Position numbers and translations under genes: made by a program. A DNA stretch of 64,000 bases from the NCBI RefSeq assembly GCF_001718315.1, contig NZ_CP013364.1, positions 124,001 through 188,000 of the forward strand. Reading direction: 5' to 3'. This DNA is from Burkholderia diffusa (lineage in GTDB: Bacteria > Pseudomonadota > Gammaproteobacteria > Burkholderiales > Burkholderiaceae). Shown piece by piece: positions 35,395 through 46,600 of this stretch. The number at the start of each line of letters is the position of its first letter. Position 1 is the stretch's first letter. Below the pieces are notes generated by a model. It saw nothing but the letters and a program-made list of their open reading frames with translations. It searched no databases and was not told the origin of the DNA.

Positions 35395-35410
35395 TGGCAC
35401 GCTCCCTGCA
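35395..35410 (+). promoter_or_regulatory. Candidate sigma-54 promoter
   Basis: TGGCACGCTCCCTGCA has the canonical TGGCACG -24 and CTGCA at -12, spacing 12. The leader to ATG 35500 would be about 79 bases. A second TGGCAC at 35365 lacks a proper -12. Confidence 0.72.
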
Positions 35411-35499
35411 TGCTTCTCTCGTCGCCGGCGCACGTTTCGCGCCGCGCGTCGCCGCGATGCCGCCGCCGCATCGTGCATCGCCGTCAACGGGGAAAGAGC

Positions 35500-35724
35500 A
35501 TGCTGACCGCCCATGAATTCGCCGCGCTGTTCCTGGTGCATCGCGCACCGGAACAGATCCAGACCGACCGCGACGACATCGTCGCCCTGATCGAACGACA
35601 GTTGATCGTGATGCGACAGGACGCGTCGGGCACGAGCCGCCCCGCGCTGACCGCCGACGGGTTGACGGTCGTCCGGTGCGTGCAGCGGCACGACGGCCGC
35701 GACTTCGGCGGCCACGACGCGTGA
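35500..35724 (+). CDS. Small hypothetical protein
   Basis: 74 aa, soluble, possibly a small winged-helix-like fold (TAHEFAALFLVHRAPEQI, DIVALIERQLIVMRQ, PALTADGLTVVR). The pattern 'ALTADGLTVV' resembles the wing of small HTH proteins, but this is a weak inference. GGGGAAAG precedes ATG 35500. It has its own sigma-54 promoter and upstream palindrome, and is convergent with the decarboxylase gene. Confidence 0.65.
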   Translation: MLTAHEFAALFLVHRAPEQIQTDRDDIVALIERQLIVMRQDASGTSRPALTADGLTVVRCVQRHDGRDFGGHDA

Positions 35725-35763
35725 TTCCCGACGCGTGACGCGCGCGCATGGACGCTGCGCGGC

Positions 35764-37014
35764 TCAGCGCGCGATCGCGACCGCCGCGTTGACCTGCACG
35801 ACCGGTGTGTCGCCGTCGAACGGCGGCGCGAACAGGAAGCGGTCGATCACGCCGGCTTCGAACAGCAGGCAGCAGGTCGAGCCGCCGTACTGGAAATAGC
35901 CGATCTCGTCGCCCTTGTCGACGCGTTGCCCCGGCACGACTTCGACGATGCAGGACGAAACGTCGCCCATCCCGACGAACACGGCCGCGACGGTGCCGAT
36001 CCCCGGATCGTCGCAGTCGATCGCGACGATCGCGCGCGCGGCGACGGCGGTGATGTAGCCCTGCGAGTCGTTGAGGCCGGCCGGGTCCGGGCCTTCCGCT
36101 TCGGCGACCGAGTAGTAGGCGCCGTCGACGCGGTACGCTTGCGTGACGGTGCCGCGCACCGGTGCATGCCAGCGGTGATAGTTGTACGCGCTCAGATATG
36201 CCTGGTACAGATCGCCGCCGACGAACCGTTCCGCGAGCGGCAGCCGTGCGGGCGTGAAGATGTCGCGCAGCGAATAAGGCTGGCCCTTGACCCAGAACGT
36301 GTCGCGGATCTTCACGTTCGCTGCGGTGTGATACGGCGCGGCCTCGCACGCGCTGACGATCACGCGCGCATCGTCCGGCGCCGCGACCGGCCGTGCGCCC
36401 GCGCGAAAGCGTCGCGTGAAGAAGTCGTTCCAAGAGTCGAAGCCCCAGTGGGGCTGGTCCTCGCGATACTGGAACTGCGACAGGCCGAGGCGCTTGCGCG
36501 CTTCGTCGCAGAACCACCCGTCGGGCGGCGACGTGTCGAGATGCGCGCGCGAATGCGGGCCGCCGAGAAAGTCGCACCACACGTTCAGCACCTGCTTCAG
36601 GTGCGCGTTGACCGCAGCGTCGCGAAATACAGCGTGACCCGACGGCATGCACATCGGCCAGTCGAGGAACGCGTTCAACGGGCACACGATCAGGCTCGTT
36701 TCGCTGAACGGCGGCGTATAGGTCATCAGGTGATCGATCACCGTCATCAGTTCGCCGATCGATGCGTAGCCTAGCGTGTGGCCTGCGTCGCGTGCCTCGT
36801 CGATCGCGCGGGTAAGGCTCATGCGCAGCACCGCGTCGTCGTCGAACAGTCGCGCGAGTGCCTGCACGGCCGGCGTGCGCAGTCGTTCGCCGGCATGCGC
36901 GCGCGCGTCGTTCGCGATTGCTTCGCGGTACGTGGCCATGTGCGATTCCTCGCGGGCCATCCATTCACCGAGACGATGGCGCGTAGCGGGCGACGTGCTG
37001 GGATCGGTCGGCAT
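35764..37014 (-). CDS. Phosphatidylserine decarboxylase-like enzyme
   Basis: 416 aa. An N-terminal helical domain of the PSD-associated type (residues 1-180, with HLMTYTPPFSETSLIVCPLN) precedes the decarboxylase domain. That domain carries FFTRRFRAGARPVA, YHRWHAPVRGTV and, near the end, YFQYGGSTCCLLFEAG. In GGST the Ser would become the pyruvoyl group on self-cleavage (LGST in classical enzymes). It may modify phospholipid or another carboxylated substrate. ATG 37014 has GGAGG five bases upstream. A sigma-54-like site lies 38 bases upstream; it is divergent from the small gene at 37133. Confidence 0.82.
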   Translation of the reverse strand: MPTDPSTSPATRHRLGEWMAREESHMATYREAIANDARAHAGERLRTPAVQALARLFDDDAVLRMSLTRAIDEARDAGHTLGYASIGELMTVIDHLMTYTPPFSETSLIVCPLNAFLDWPMCMPSGHAVFRDAAVNAHLKQVLNVWCDFLGGPHSRAHLDTSPPDGWFCDEARKRLGLSQFQYREDQPHWGFDSWNDFFTRRFRAGARPVAAPDDARVIVSACEAAPYHTAANVKIRDTFWVKGQPYSLRDIFTPARLPLAERFVGGDLYQAYLSAYNYHRWHAPVRGTVTQAYRVDGAYYSVAEAEGPDPAGLNDSQGYITAVAARAIVAIDCDDPGIGTVAAVFVGMGDVSSCIVEVVPGQRVDKGDEIGYFQYGGSTCCLLFEAGVIDRFLFAPPFDGDTPVVQVNAAVAIAR

Positions 37015-37051
37015 GCTCACCTCCGGCAGGAATTGCGATACGAACGCACGT

Positions 37052-37067
37052 AGCAATGTGCTTGCCC
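37052..37067 (-). promoter_or_regulatory. Candidate sigma-54 promoter for the decarboxylase gene
   Basis: Minus-strand GGGCAAGCACATTGCT; GG to GC spacing is 12 but the -24 hexamer is imperfect. The -24 elements of this and the opposite site are only nine bases apart. Confidence 0.6.
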
Positions 37068-37073
37068 GGTGCA

Positions 37074-37089
37074 CGGCATCCAAATTGCT
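37074..37089 (+). promoter_or_regulatory. Candidate sigma-54 promoter for the 37133 gene
   Basis: CGGCATCCAAATTGCT; GG at 37075-37076, GC at 37087-37088. The leader to ATG 37133 would be about 33 bases. Confidence 0.6.
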
Positions 37090-37132
37090 GCACTCGGGCG
37101 ACGGATGCTTTCCCTGACTCAGGAGAGGACAC

Positions 37133-37384
37133 ATGAACGCAGCTTCGAATGTGCGACAGACGAACGATGCGGCATCGACCGACGAGCGCCGCAGCGGCGA
37201 ACAGCGGACCGTGGCGCCGACCCGCACGCGGGTACGCGTGCGGGCGAGGACGTCACGTGACGGTGCACGGCGGTCCGAACGCGGCGGCGGAAACGGGCCG
37301 GTGGCGCCGAGCGGCCGTCACGAGACCGGCGAGCCGCATTGGGAGGATGACGGCGGCGAGATGCCGCCGGAAGAGTGGTCGTGA
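37133..37384 (+). CDS. Small Arg-rich hypothetical protein
   Basis: 83 aa, hydrophilic and probably disordered. A basic centre (TRTRVRVRARTSRDGARR) is followed by a Gly/Glu-rich acidic end (EDDGGEMPPEEWS). No family is recognised. AGGAGAGG precedes ATG 37133. It is the last member of the sigma-54-linked island before the CDI locus. The 283 bases after it hold the CDI promoter region. Confidence 0.55.
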   Translation: MNAASNVRQTNDAASTDERRSGEQRTVAPTRTRVRVRARTSRDGARRSERGGGNGPVAPSGRHETGEPHWEDDGGEMPPEEWS

Positions 37385-37570
37385 CGGTGTGCGCTCATGG
37401 CTGGCCCGCCGGCCGCTCCGGCCGATAGCGATCGACAAGCGCGGGATCGGTCGAATCGTCGTCGCGGAGGGCCGCACGCGTTGTCCTTCGGCGCGCCCTC
37501 TAGAGAGAGGCCAGAAAGGTCCGTGCGTCGCGTCAATCAGACGTGTCCGAAAATTCGAATTTGTGGTTTT

Positions 37571-37598
37571 CCGTCAACAGCTTGGCAATTGTTGACGG
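37571..37598. promoter_or_regulatory. Perfect inverted repeat in front of the CDI exoprotein gene
   Basis: CCGTCAACA (37571-37579) and TGTTGACGG (37590-37598) are perfect nine-base arms with a ten-base spacer. The right arm contains TTGACG, which could serve as a -35 element, so a bound regulator would block or contact polymerase. The gene starts at 37668. Confidence 0.5.
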
Positions 37599-37667
37599 TT
37601 ACCTTTCATGGTTTCCGTAAGCTCTCGTCCAATAACCAACGAATGGACGCGGGCCGCGTCGGCGAGA

Positions 37668-40600
37668 ATGAACAAGAATACGCATCGCCTGGTGTATTCC
37701 AGGCTTCGGGGTATGGTGGTCGCTGTCGCGGAGACAGTGACGGCTGACGGGAAATCGGCAACCGGCGAAGCACGTGCGCGTCGTCGATCATCGACGTCTG
37801 GCGCTCGAGTTGTTGTGGCGAGCGTCGCCGCGCTCGGCCTGCTGCCCACCCTGTCCGGTGCGCAGATCGTCCCGACGCCGGGCACCAGCACGCAGGTCAT
37901 CCAGACGCCGAACGGCTTACCGCAAGTCAACGTGGCACGTCCCTCTAGCGCGGGTGTATCGGTCAATACCTACAACCAGTTCGACGTACAACGCGCTGGC
38001 GCGATCCTGAACAACTCGGCCACGATGGTTCGGACGCAGCAGGCGGGGTGGATCAACGGCAACCCGAACTACGGCGCCGGACAGGCCGCGCGGATCATCG
38101 TCAACCAGGTCAACAGTCCGAACCCCTCTCAAATTCGCGGCGCGGTGGAGATCGCTGGCGCCCGCGCGGAACTTGTCCTGGCTAACCCGTCCGGGATTTT
38201 CGTTGACGGTGGAACGTTCCTGAATACCAGTCGCGCGACCTTGACGACCGGCGTGCCGTACTACGGCGCCGATGGTTCGCTCGTCGGGTACAACGTCAAC
38301 CGCGGACTCGTGACCGTCTCGGGCGCCGGCTTGAACGCAACCGGTACCGATCAGGTGGACCTTATCGCCCGAGCGGTACAAGCCAATTCCGCCATCTATG
38401 CGAAAAACCTGAACGTGATCGCAGGCGCGGCTCAGGTCAATCACGACACGCTTGCCGCGACACCGATTGCCGGCGACGGCCCAGCCCCGGCGGTCGCGAT
38501 CGACGTGAGCCAGTTGGGCGGCATGTATGCCAACAGGATCGTCCTCGCATCGAACGAATTTGGTGTGGGGGTCGCCAACGCCGGGACAATCGCGGCGCAG
38601 GCAGGCGACCTGACGCTGCAGTCGAACGGCCGGCTCGTGCTCGCCGGCAAGACCACGGCAAGCGGCAATCTGGCGCTGTCGGCCGCGGGTGACGTCCAGA
38701 ATAGCGGCACGACATACGCGCAGCAATCGTTGTCGGCGAGCACCGCGGCCGATCTGACGAGCAGTGGGACCCTCGCGGCGCAGCAGAATACGACGGTAAA
38801 TGCCGGGAGCATCAATTCGACCGGCACGCTCGGCGCTGGCGTGAACAGCGACGGCTCCGTCGCACACAGCGGCGACCTGAATCTGACGGCGTCCGGCCAA
38901 CTGTCCGCGACCGGCCAGAATGTCGCGGGCGGCAATGCATCGCTGACGGGCGGCAGCGTGAATCTCGCCGGCAGCCAGACGGCAGCGAACGGCAATCTGT
39001 CACTGAACGCGACGGCCGGCGACGTGAACCTGTCGAACGCGACGACGAGCGCGCAAGGCGCCATTCAGGCGAGTGCTTCCGGTACGGTGATCAACGATCG
39101 CGGCAGCCTGTCGAGTGGCGGCATCACGACGCTGACCGGTGGTGCCATCTCGAACCAGAGCGGCAAGGTTTCATCACAGGGGCCGCTGTCAGTCAACGTG
39201 GCTGGCCAGATCGCCAACCAGTCCGGCGAACTGATTTCCGAGAGCACGGCAGACGTGCATGGCGGCGCCATCGCGAACAACCAGGGCACTCTTCAAAGCG
39301 CGGCCGGCATGACGGTGGTCGGTGCGTCGCTGGACAATACGGCGGGTCGGATCACGTCGCTCAACGGCGACGGTTTGTCGGTGACGACGAGCGGCCAATT
39401 GACCAACGCTGCCGGCGCGACGGCGAACGGCGCGCAAGGCGGTGTCATCGGCGGCAATGGCGACGTTTCGGTTCGCGGCGCAAACGTTGTCAACCGCGGC
39501 GCGATCACATCCAACACGAATCTTCACGTTTCGGGCCAGTCGGTCGACAACGGCGGCGGTACGCTGCAGGCCGCGCAGAACGTCGCGGTGGATGCCGGTG
39601 CGCACCTGTTGAACAACGGCGGATCGATCGTCGGCAATACGACCACGATTGGCGCGACGACACTCGACAACAGCGCCGGCACGGTACAGGCCGAACAGGT
39701 GTCATTGAATGCGACCGATCTCGTGAATCACGGCGGCACCATCACGCAGACCGGTGCTGGCCAGATAGCCGTCAATGTGTCGCGCACGCTCGACAACTCG
39801 AACGGCGGTACGCTGCAGACCAACAGCACCGACCTGACGCTCACCCCGTCCGCGCTCATCAATGACGGCGGCACGATCACGCATGCCGGCCACGGCACAC
39901 TGACGCTCGGAGGCGGGGCGGGTTCCGTATCGAACGCAGGCGGTTCGATCGCGAGCAACGGGCGCGTCGTCGCGCAAACCGGCACACTGAACAACTCGGT
40001 GGGCTCGATCATCGCGCAGAACGGGCTGACGGCAACCGTCGCCGGTACGTTGAACAACGCGAGCGGCAAGCTGTTGTCGAACACGGACGTGAGCGCCTCC
40101 AGCGGCACGCTGACGAACGACGGCGGCCAGATCGGCGCGAGCACGAACGCGACCATCCGCACGGGTTCAATGACGAACCAGGGCGGATCGATCGTCGCGC
40201 CGAACCTGTCGGTCACAGCCGACTCGACGCTCGACAACAGTGGCGGCAAGCTCGAGGCCAATCAGCTGGCGCTCGCGGCTGCCAACCTCGTCAACCATGG
40301 CGGCACGATTACGCAATACGGCGCGTCGTCGATGGGTATCAATGTCAGCGGCACACTCGACAACTCGGCCGCCGGCGTGATCCAGACCAACGCCACGGAC
40401 CTGACGCTCAAGCCGGCCGAGTTGAACAACGCGGGCGGCACCATCACGCACGCCGGCACCGGCACGCTGACGATCGCACCTGGAAATGGAGCCAGCGCGC
40501 TGAACAACGCGTCGGGCACCATCGTGACGAAGGGGACAGCCATCGTCAACGCGGCTTCCTGGAACAACGCGAGCGGCATCCTCGCCGCGCATCGCGGCAT

Positions 40601-43600
40601 CAATGCGACCATCGCCGGCGACGTGAACAACGCGCAGGGCCTGCTGCGATCGGACGCGTCGCTGTCGTTGAAGAACGGCGGCGCGCTGTCAAACCGAGGC
40701 GGCCACATCCAGGCGGGGCAATCGGTTGCGGGTGACACCAGCACGCTCGCCATTCAATCGGCCTCGATCGACAACGCGGACGGCGCCATTGTCGACCTCG
40801 GTGCGGGCAAGATGACGGTGCAAGGCGGCAGCCAGATCGCCAACAGCCACGCCGGCGGCGTAGCGGGCATGGGCGCGATTACCGGCAACGGCGATGTGAC
40901 GGTCAGCGCCGCGTCGATCAGCAACACGCAGGGCGGTCAGCTCAGCGGCGCATCGCTGCATGTTCAAGGCGGCACGTTGGACAACAGCGGCGGCCGCATT
41001 GGCAACATCGTCGGCAACGTCACGAAATCGAACGGCGACGTGGACGTCACGACGACCGACGCGATCACGAACACGAACGGCCAGATCAGCTCGACGCACG
41101 ACCTGTCGATCGCGGCGGCCACGCTGCAAGGCGGCGGCACCTATAGCGCGACGCACGACGCCAACGTGAGCCTTCAAGGCGACTATACGGCGACGGCCGA
41201 CACGCAGTTCAATGTAGGCCACGACCTCGGCTTCACGTTGCCCGGCACGTTCACGAACAACGCGAACCTGCAGTCGGTCAACAACCTGAGCGTCAACGCG
41301 GGCAACATCGTCAACGTGGGCGCGCTGACTGCAGGCGGTCTGCTGCGCACGCAATCGACCAACCTGACGAACACGGGCGCACTCGTGGGCGCGAGCGCTT
41401 CGCTCAACGCGACGAATACGATCTCGAACCTCGGTCCGACCGCGCTGATTGGCGGTTCGGACAGCAACGGCACGCTCGAAATCCTCACGCGCGACATCGA
41501 GAACCGCGACGACACGACCGCGACCGATTCGATGGCGACGACCGCCATCTTCGGCATGGGCAAGGTGGTCCTGGCGGGCGGCAAGGACGCGAGCGGCAAC
41601 TACACGAATGCGGCGCTGGTCAACAACGCGTCGGCGCTGATCCAGTCCGGCGCAGACATGGAACTGCATGCGGACAAGGTGACGAGCACGCGCCGCGTGA
41701 TGAAGACCTCGACCGGCTCGATCGATTCATCGTTGCTCGGCCAGTTCGGTATCCCGATCAGCGGCCGTACGGGCCAGGTTGGCGTGAAGGATCCTGACAG
41801 CATCGGCGGCGTCTATACCGAGCCGCCTCATGGCGGCCAGTGGAACAGCACGTATCAGTACACGACCTACTATGCGGACAGCGCGACGGCGACGACCGTG
41901 ACGGACCTCAGCCCGGCCGCGCAAATCGTGTCGGGCGGCAAGATCGACGCGTCGTCGGTCGGCACGCTGCAAAACTACTGGAGCAACATCGCGGCGGTCG
42001 GCGACATCAAGATGCCGGCCCGCTACGATGCCGACGGCTGGGCGGCGTCCGGTCAGAACCTGCCGGGTGTGACGGTTTCCTACTCGGGGCAGTATCACTA
42101 CAACAACTACGACAACAGCGAATACAACTGGCAGTTGCCGTTCGGCAATGCGCCTTTCGTGACCGGGCGCCCGGGTGGCTACACGCAGGCGGCGCCTGCC
42201 TCGATCAAGGACTACAAGCTGCCCGGCTACAGCTCGACACTGAGCTCGAACGGCACGATTTCCGGCACGGGTGTCAGCGTCAACAACACGGCGGGCAACG
42301 CATCGATTCCGTCGCTCGGCTTGCTGCCGGGGCAGTCGGTGCCCGGTCTCACACCGAGCAACTTGAGCGGCAACGCGAGCGGAGTGAAGTCGGGGGCGTC
42401 GTCGGTGCATGGCGGTCCGCAGGCGCCGGTCGATCCGGTCATCGCGAGTGCGACCGCACTGAACGTGCTCGACAACCTCACGATTCCGCAGGGCGGGCTG
42501 TACCGGCCGACTGCCGCACCCAACGCGAACTACGTGATCGAAACGAACCCGGCATTCACGAACAAGAAGAATTTCATCTCGAGCGACTACTTCTTCGGTC
42601 AGCTTGGCGTCGACCTCACGCACATCCCGAAGCGCCTCGGCGACGGCTTCTACGAGCAGCAGCTCGTGCGCAACGAAATCACGTCGCTGACCGGCAAGGC
42701 GGTGCTGGGGCCGTATGCCGACTTGCAGTCGATGTATCAATCGCTGATGACGGCAGGGGCGGATCTGTCGAAGTCGCTCGATCTGCCGATCGGCGCGAGT
42801 TTGTCGGCCGACCAGGTATCGAAGTTGACCAGCAACGTGATCATGATGGAAACGCGAGTGGTCGACGGTCAGTCGGTGCTCGTGCCGGTCGTGTATCTCG
42901 CGAAGGCCAGCCAGCAGAATATCGACGGGCCGTTGATCAGCGCGACGAACATCGACTTCCAGAACGCGCAGTCGTTCACGAACAGCGGGACGATCAAGGC
43001 GGACAACACGCTGGCCATCCAGGGCAAGCAGATCGACAACGCGTTCGGCGCACTGCAAAGCGGCGAGCTGATGTCGCTGAACACCGAGAACAACATCGAT
43101 CTGACGTCGGCGAATGTGAAGGCCGGCAGTCTGCTACTGGATGCGGGCAAGGACCTCGTTCTCGATACCGCGACGAAGACGAATACGCGCGTGAGTCGCG
43201 ATGGTGCGACGAGCGTGGTGACGACGCTCGGGCCGACCGCGAAGCTGGATGTCGCGGGCGATGCATCCATTACGACGGGCGGTAACTTCCAGCAGAATGC
43301 GGGCAACCTGTCGGTTGGCGGCAACCTCGGGATGAACGTCGGCGGAAACTGGGATCTCGGTGCCGTGCAGACCGGCGAGCACAAGATCGTGCAGCGGGCG
43401 AACGGCGTGTCGAATACCGACATCAACAAGGTCACGGGTAGTTCGGTGACGGTCGGTGGGCAATCGTTGATCGCCGTCGGCGGAGACCTGACGGCCAAGG
43501 GTGCGCAGATCGACCTCGGCCAGGGCGGCACGATCGCCGCAAATGGCAACGTGACGCTCGGCGCGGCAAGCACGACATCGGCGGTGAACAGCAACAGCTC

Positions 43601-46600
43601 GGGCAGCGACAGCCACGGCAGCTATGCGGAAACGCTGCATACGTCCGATCAGACGCTGACCGCGACGACGCTCAAGGGCGGCGACACGGTCAATATCGTG
43701 TCGGGCAAGGACATCACGCTCTCCGGCAGTGCGATCAGCCTCGACAAGGGCAATGCGAACCTGCTGGCGGCCGGTGACGTGAATGTCGGTGCGGCAACCG
43801 AGACGCACGAACTCAACTCGCACGAAACGCACAGCCATAGCAATGTGGTGAGCGGCGTGAAGGTCGCGAGCGGCATCGACCAGACCATGACGTTGAATCA
43901 GGGCAGTCTGGTATCGGCGGACAGCGTGAACATTGTCAGCGGCAAGGACGTCAATGTTCAGGGCAGCACCATCGTCGGAACGAACGACGTGACGCTCACG
44001 GCCGCACGCAACGTGACGGTTACGACGTCGCAGGACACCTTGCAGTCGTCGAGCTACTACGATAAGAAGGAATCGGGGCTAATGGCGGGTGGCGGCCTGT
44101 CGGTGTCGGTGGGCAGCAGCTCGCTGAAGACGACCAGTCAGACGAACGAGGTATCGAACAACGGCAGTACGATCGGCTCGCTGAAGGGTAACGTCAGCAT
44201 CACTGCCGGGAACGACCTGCACGTAACGGGAAGCGATCTGCTTGCCGCGCAAAACCTCAGCGGCACTGGTGCGAACGTGACGATCGACTCGGCGCAGGAC
44301 TCACATCACCGTGGCGAAACGCAGGAAGTCTCGAAGAGTGGCGTGACGCTGGCATTGAAGGCACCGGTGATCGACGCGGTGTCGAATGCCGTAGGACAAT
44401 CGCGTGCGGCTGGCAATAGCCAGGATGGACGCGCGGCAGCGTTGCACGGAATGGCCGCAGCGAGCGCGGCGTGGGATGCGAACATGGCCGCGGGCGATGT
44501 GGTCCGGGCACTGGGGGCAGGCGAAACGCCTCAGTTCAAGGTCGAAGTCAGCGTCGGCAGCAGTCACAGCAAGAGCGCATTCTCCGAAGACAGCGTGACG
44601 AATCGCGGCTCGAACGTGAATGCAGGCGGGACGGTGGCGTTTGCGTCGACCGGGAACGGGCAGCCGGGCAGCGGCAATGTGACGATCGCCGGCTCTAACG
44701 TGAACGCAAACGATGTGATATTGGCCGCGAAGAATCAGGTCAATATCGTCAATACGACGGACACCGATTCGACGCGCAGCACGAACGAGTCGAAGAGCGC
44801 GAGCGTGGGTGTGTCGGTCGGCACGGGGGGCTTTGGCGTTTCGGCGGCGATGTCGAAGGCCAACGGCGACGGCAACAGCGATCTCGCCACGCAGAACAAC
44901 AGCCATGTGAACGCAGCAAACGGCGTGACGATCATCTCGGGCGGCGATACGAACATCATCGGCTCGAACGTGAAGGGCAATCAGGTGAATGCCGATGTGG
45001 GCGGGAACCTGAACATTGTGAGTGTGCAGGACACGTTGTCGAGCGCGGCGCATCAGTCGAGTTCGGGCGGTGGCTTCAGCATCAGTCAGGGCGGCGCCAG
45101 CGCGAGCTTCAGCCAGAGCAAGGGCAACGCGTCGGGCAGCTATGCGGGCGTCAATGAACAGGCCGGGATTCACGCGGGCGATGGCGGCTTCAATATCAAC
45201 GTCACCGGCAATACCGACCTGAAGGGCGGACTGATCGCGAGCGACGCGGATGCGTCGAAGAATTCGCTGACGACGGGTTCGCTGTCCTTCTCGGACGTCC
45301 AGAACCAGTCGCACTACGATGCGAGTTCGAGCGGCTTCAGCGCGGGCGCGACGACCGGCGATGGCGGGATGAACTACAGCACGCACGGCAGCACGACGGG
45401 CAAGAATGCGGGCGGTGCCGCGCCTATGCTTGGACAGAACGACAGCGGTAGCGACAGTGCAACAACGAAGAGCGGCGTAAGCGCGGGGACGGTCACGATC
45501 ACGGATTCGGCGAACCAGAAGCAGGATGTGGCGAGCTTGAACCGCGACACGACGAATACGAACGGTACGGTCGCCAAACTCCCCGACATGCAGAACCTGT
45601 TGAGCAATCAAGCGGACATGATGGCGGCGGCCAGCGCGGCTGGCGAAGCGGTGTCGCGCCGGATCGGGGACTATGCCGACGAGATGAAACGGCAAGCCGA
45701 GAAGAATGGTGACCAGGCAGGTGTCGATGCGTGGAAGGAAGGCGGAGCGAATCGCGCACTGATGCAAGGTGCAGGCGCGGCGCTGGTGACGGGACTGGCC
45801 GGCGGCAACGCAGTCGGCGGTGCAGCCGGCGCGGCGATTGCATCGATCGCGTCTGGCAAGCTGAACGAACTGAGTAGTGCGATCGCAGGCAGCGATCCGA
45901 CAGGCAACGCCAATATGAATCAGGCGCTGGGTAATATCGTGGCGAACGCGCTTGCGACGGGGGCCGGTGCGGCTGTGGGCGGTGAATCGGGAGCGTTCTC
46001 TGGATACAACGTCGACCGGTTTAATCGGCAGTTGCATGAGGATAGCAAGGCGAAAGAACTGACGCTGGCGAAGAAGCTGGCGACGGAGAGCGGCGGTAAG
46101 TACACGGTGGAGCAAATCGTGGACCAAATGGCACAGATGAATCTGGTGACGTCGGACGGCGGGATGCTGCCGGGCAATGTGCGGGTGGCGTCGGGCGATA
46201 AGCCGCAAGACGGGACGGAATGGACGCAGTATGGCGTGAACAGAGCCGGGCAAACGGTGTGGACGCAATCTCTGGGACCGGGTGATCCGGATTTGCAAGC
46301 GTATATTGCGAAGGGGGCGCAGGGTAGTGGGTTCTCCTATCAGGCAACGACGACGGGCTCGAATCCGGGATTGGTGAGAGCCCCGGACTTTGTAAACTTC
46401 CAGGTCGATTACTTTGTAGGAAGCGTATGGGGGACGTTTACGCGAGATGGTCACGCGTACTTCGGGACTGGTGTAAATATGGCACTCCCCAATCCGGTTC
46501 AGGCGTCGGCAAGTATTACTGCCGGCTGGCTCAATCAAACAAGCGTTGCTCCCGGCCAGACGAATAACTTTGCTGGCGGCTATGCTGGCGGCATGACTGG

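Noticed and set aside
38600-44400. Repeated Asn/Gly/Thr codon patterns suggesting a tandem DNA repeat
   Set aside because: They reflect the beta-helix repeats of the exoprotein, diverged at DNA level, and not a separate repeat element or CRISPR.
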